This document shows, piece after piece, positions 5,117 through 5,322 of a DNA stretch of 5,322 nt; the stretch's first letter is position 1, and every line of letters begins with the position of its first letter. Below the pieces are notes generated by a model, which searched no databases, was not told the DNA's origin, and was given only the letters and a program-made list of their open reading frames with translations. Source of the DNA: Anaerolineae bacterium. GTDB taxonomy: Bacteria > Chloroflexota > Anaerolineae > B4-G1 > SLSP01. Location: positions 1-5,322 of the forward strand of contig JAIOSN010000267.1 in assembly GCA_021107605.1 (NCBI GenBank). The letters run 5' to 3'. Both the position numbers and the translations under genes were made by a program.

Positions 5117-5146
5117 TTGACAGACTTAGCAGCAAAAGCTTATAAT
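5117..5146 (+). promoter_or_regulatory. Full-consensus sigma-70-type promoter
   Basis: TTGACA (5117-5122) and TATAAT (5141-5146) both match the consensus at all six positions and are separated by 18 bases. Transcription would start near 5153 and give a leader of about 60 bases before the exported-protein ATG. The leader contains a weak hairpin, GCTCGC (5161-5166) with GTGAGC (5178-5183). A promoter this close to consensus suggests strong expression. If the gene is controlled, it is more likely by repression than by activation. Confidence 0.85.
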
Positions 5147-5215
5147 ACCAACTGTTTAAGGCTCGCTGGCTAGTCTGGTGAGCATATAGATTCCTATCCT
5201 AGAGGAGGCCTGAAA

Positions 5216-5322
5216 ATGAGTAAGATCAAGTTTGTATCGGTGTTGGTGTGTTTGGCGTTGTTGTTGAGTGTGACGCCAGGTGTGGTGCTGGGTCAGGATC
5301 CCGGTGTGAAGGATTTATCCCT
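5216..5322 (+). CDS. Exported protein, N-terminal part only (runs off the window)
   Basis: Thirty-five complete codons are present from ATG 5216, which follows a strong AGGAGG (5203-5208) with a seven-base spacer. The protein begins MSKIKFVSVLVCLALLLSV: a short basic start, then a hydrophobic stretch of about 17 residues. A polar region after it contains TPGVVLGQDPG. This is a typical Sec signal peptide, with a possible cleavage after VLG near residue 26. There is no lipobox cysteine at the expected place, so it is probably secreted or released rather than a lipoprotein. The mature part is too short to assign. With its strong promoter and ribosome binding site, it is likely an abundant exported or cell-surface protein. 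Confidence 0.85.
   Translation, partial: MSKIKFVSVLVCLALLLSVTPGVVLGQDPGVKDLS

Overview
The window carries a signal-transduction and transport cluster, all on the + strand. In order it holds a membrane sensor histidine kinase (298-2412), an OmpR/PhoB-type response regulator that overlaps it by 20 bases (2393-3094), a TauE/SafE-family membrane permease (3361-4119), an orphan NarL/FixJ-type response regulator (4421-5107), and the first 35 codons of an exported protein that runs off the end (5216-5322). The only minus-strand coding signal is a short relic at 4155-4292 that reads like the last residues of a YibE/F-family membrane protein.

The organism is probably a member of Chloroflexota, perhaps Anaerolineae-like, but this is inference. 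It rests on moderate GC, strong Shine-Dalgarno sites (GGAGGTG, AGGAGG), the two-component gene style, and two kinds of degenerate intergenic repeat. One is CAC-GAG/CACCAAG units with an 8-9 base period at 8-118. The other is ACGCAAT/CGTATTG units with a 7-base period at 3168-3225. I recall such repeats as common in these genomes, but no marker gene here settles the taxonomy.

Region by region: 1-297 is a non-coding leader with degenerate repeats, a perfect 17-bp inverted repeat, a possible 49-codon leader ORF, and a dyad that contains the kinase ribosome binding site. 298-3094 is the kinase/regulator operon. 3095-3360 is an intergenic region rich in dyads, with TATAAT boxes and a 5'-UTR hairpin ahead of the permease. 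4120-4420 holds the YibE/F relic, then a tandem direct repeat, a 14-bp perfect palindrome and a terminator-like hairpin directly ahead of the orphan regulator. 5080-5146 holds a hairpin that contains the regulator's stop codon, followed at once by a full-consensus sigma-70-type promoter (TTGACA-N18-TATAAT) for the exported protein.

Functionally, the kinase and OmpR regulator form a cognate pair: the kinase senses something outside the membrane with a domain holding four closely spaced cysteines, and the regulator acts on promoters. The adjacent permease belongs to a family linked to export of sulfite and small organosulfur anions, so it is a reasonable but unproven target. No gene in the window looks like a wholly new system. 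The most unusual material is in the intergenic regions and in the cysteine-rich sensor.
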